Assembly: GCA_020216575.1 (NCBI GenBank)
Contig: JAIUYC010000150.1
Coordinates: 1-7,710 of the forward strand
Origin: Coleofasciculus sp. S288
GTDB taxonomy: Bacteria > Cyanobacteriota > Cyanobacteriia > Cyanobacteriales > Coleofasciculaceae
DNA length: 7,710 nucleotides
Direction of reading: 5' to 3'
A model generated the notes under the pieces. It ran no database searches. It had not been told where the DNA came from and was given only the letters and a program-made list of their open reading frames with translations. The translations under genes and the position numbers were made by a program. Numbering within the stretch: position 1 is the stretch's first letter; every line of letters starts with the position of its first letter. Positions 6,685-7,710 of the stretch are shown in pieces.

Positions 6685-7710
6685 AATCCTCCATTGTTCT
6701 TTCGTGGGGAGAATCTTCATCCTTCTGCTTGTTGCTGTGACCGTGTTGCTGCCTGCTTGTAGTGGAGGATCGGCAGGCTCTGACCAGCAAACGCTCACGG
6801 TCTGGTCGTCTTATGCGAATCAAGACATGGAGATTCTCATTAAGAACTATCAGACCGTTCGCCCGAATGTGGAAGTGATTCATACCACCGAAGGGCTGCT
6901 CAATTACTTCTCCTTTCTGAAAGAGCGAATGACTCAAGGGCTAGGACCCGATCTAGCGATCGTGCCTGATCAGGTGCTGCCCTCCCTAGTTGAAGCTGGA
7001 ATTATTGAAGATTTAGAAAAATATAGTCTGGATACCTCCAACTTTTATTCCAAAGCCCTGGTGTCGTTGCGAACAGAAAACAAACACTTATACGGTGTGC
7101 CATTTGGCTTTCAAACAATGGCACTTTGCTATAACCATGACCAGACGACCAATCCACCAACAACGTTAGAAGCGGTGTTAAATCAAGCCAATCAGGGTAA
7201 GGGGATTGCCATTGACCCTAGCTTTTTGAATAGTGTTTGGGGAGTTGGTGCAATGGGCGGTACATTCTTTAATTCTATTGACCAATTTACGATCGAGGAA
7301 TATTCGTTGAGCCGTTGGCTTTCTTGGCTCAAGAATGCTCAGCAAGCTCCAAATATTTATATAGATAACCGTCGCGACGTTTTATTTGACCTGTTTGCAA
7401 CGGGTAAAGTTGCGTATTTTCCTTGCTGGACGTTTGAGCTATCAGCGTTACAGAAAAAAATGGGCAATCAATTGAGCGTTGCCTTATTACCTGGTCACTT
7501 GAATAGTGCCTCTCCAGCCTTAGTAACGGATGCCTTGGTGCTGAATGTTCATGCATCGGCTGCCCAAAAAATGTTGGCGCTCGACTTTGCGGAGTTTGTG
7601 ACTCGTCGAGAACAGCAGTTGGCATTCCAATCTGCTCAAGATGCGATCGTCATTCCAATCAATCCCAAAGTATTGGTTGATCGACGGCTCTTGCCGATTC
7701 GACGGAGCTT
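6674..7710 (+). CDS. Extracellular solute-binding lipoprotein, 3' end beyond window
   Basis: The frame is open from ATG 6674 to the window edge (345 codons), with an in-frame stop just upstream at 6662-6664, so this ATG is the first available start. The N-terminus is a lipoprotein signal: basic Arg4 and Arg13, a hydrophobic stretch (about 14-26) and a lipobox LPAC with Cys29, so the mature protein should be anchored outside the inner membrane. The mature part looks like the ABC-transporter family 1 solute-binding fold: TLTVWSSY (40-47), GPDLAIVP (91-98), VEAGIIEDLE (106-115), YGVPFGFQTMALCYN (140-154), ATGKVAYFPCW (242-252), and a late AALDFAEF-like helix (301-308). Such proteins bind sugars or related small solutes rather than amino acids, so it is probably not an arginine binder. 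It starts 62 bases after the NOS stop with no terminator between, suggesting one operon. The missing C-terminus could end there or continue into a membrane or signalling domain. Confidence 0.88.
   Translation, partial: MNSRILHCSFVGRIFILLLVAVTVLLPACSGGSAGSDQQTLTVWSSYANQDMEILIKNYQTVRPNVEVIHTTEGLLNYFSFLKERMTQGLGPDLAIVPDQVLPSLVEAGIIEDLEKYSLDTSNFYSKALVSLRTENKHLYGVPFGFQTMALCYNHDQTTNPPTTLEAVLNQANQGKGIAIDPSFLNSVWGVGAMGGTFFNSIDQFTIEEYSLSRWLSWLKNAQQAPNIYIDNRRDVLFDLFATGKVAYFPCWTFELSALQKKMGNQLSVALLPGHLNSASPALVTDALVLNVHASAAQKMLALDFAEFVTRREQQLAFQSAQDAIVIPINPKVLVDRRLLPIRRS

Noticed and set aside
6608..6937. 109-codon minus-strand frame over the lipoprotein start
   Set aside because: It lies antisense to a clear signal peptide, lipobox and solute-binding sequence, so it is a shadow.
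7329..7625. 98-codon minus-strand frame
   Set aside because: It is antisense to the solute-binding protein body and has no recognisable domain.

Overview
The window looks like a cyanobacterial chromosome segment. Seven perfect copies of the HIP1 octamer GCGATCGC (at 805, 1087, 3796, 4399, 4720, 5443 and 6378) are the clearest sign. The small gene at 580 and the Nudix-like gene at 1062 also resemble proteins I associate with filamentous cyanobacteria, although I could not search for them. All supported genes lie on the + strand.

Layout. Positions 1-579 hold no convincing gene. They contain a good intrinsic terminator at 160-198, presumably for a gene upstream of the window, and a C-rich repeat patch. 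A 79-codon small helical protein follows (580-819), then an intergenic palindromic repeat (905-966), then a 179-codon Nudix-fold protein whose catalytic box is degenerate (1062-1601). About 550 bases of non-coding DNA follow, with a G/C hairpin, a 10-bp inverted repeat spanning 93 bp, and weak promoter-like elements.

The centrepiece is one reading frame of about 1,487 codons (ATG 2148 to 6611) encoding a giant nitric oxide synthase. In order it has an unrecognised beta-rich N-terminal domain, a globin-like domain without the proximal histidine, a second globin with it, a full NOS oxygenase domain, an acidic linker in place of a calmodulin-binding helix, and a complete FMN/FAD/NADPH diflavin reductase with a long C-terminal tail. 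From memory this is the architecture of the Synechococcus sp. PCC 7335 NOS, so the class is known. Several parts remain little explained.

After a 62-base gap an extracellular solute-binding lipoprotein begins at 6674 and runs off the window end. It is probably co-transcribed with the NOS gene. A working model, which is inference, is that the NOS turns arginine into NO with electrons from NADPH, its own globin oxidises NO to nitrate, and the downstream gene links this to solute sensing or uptake.
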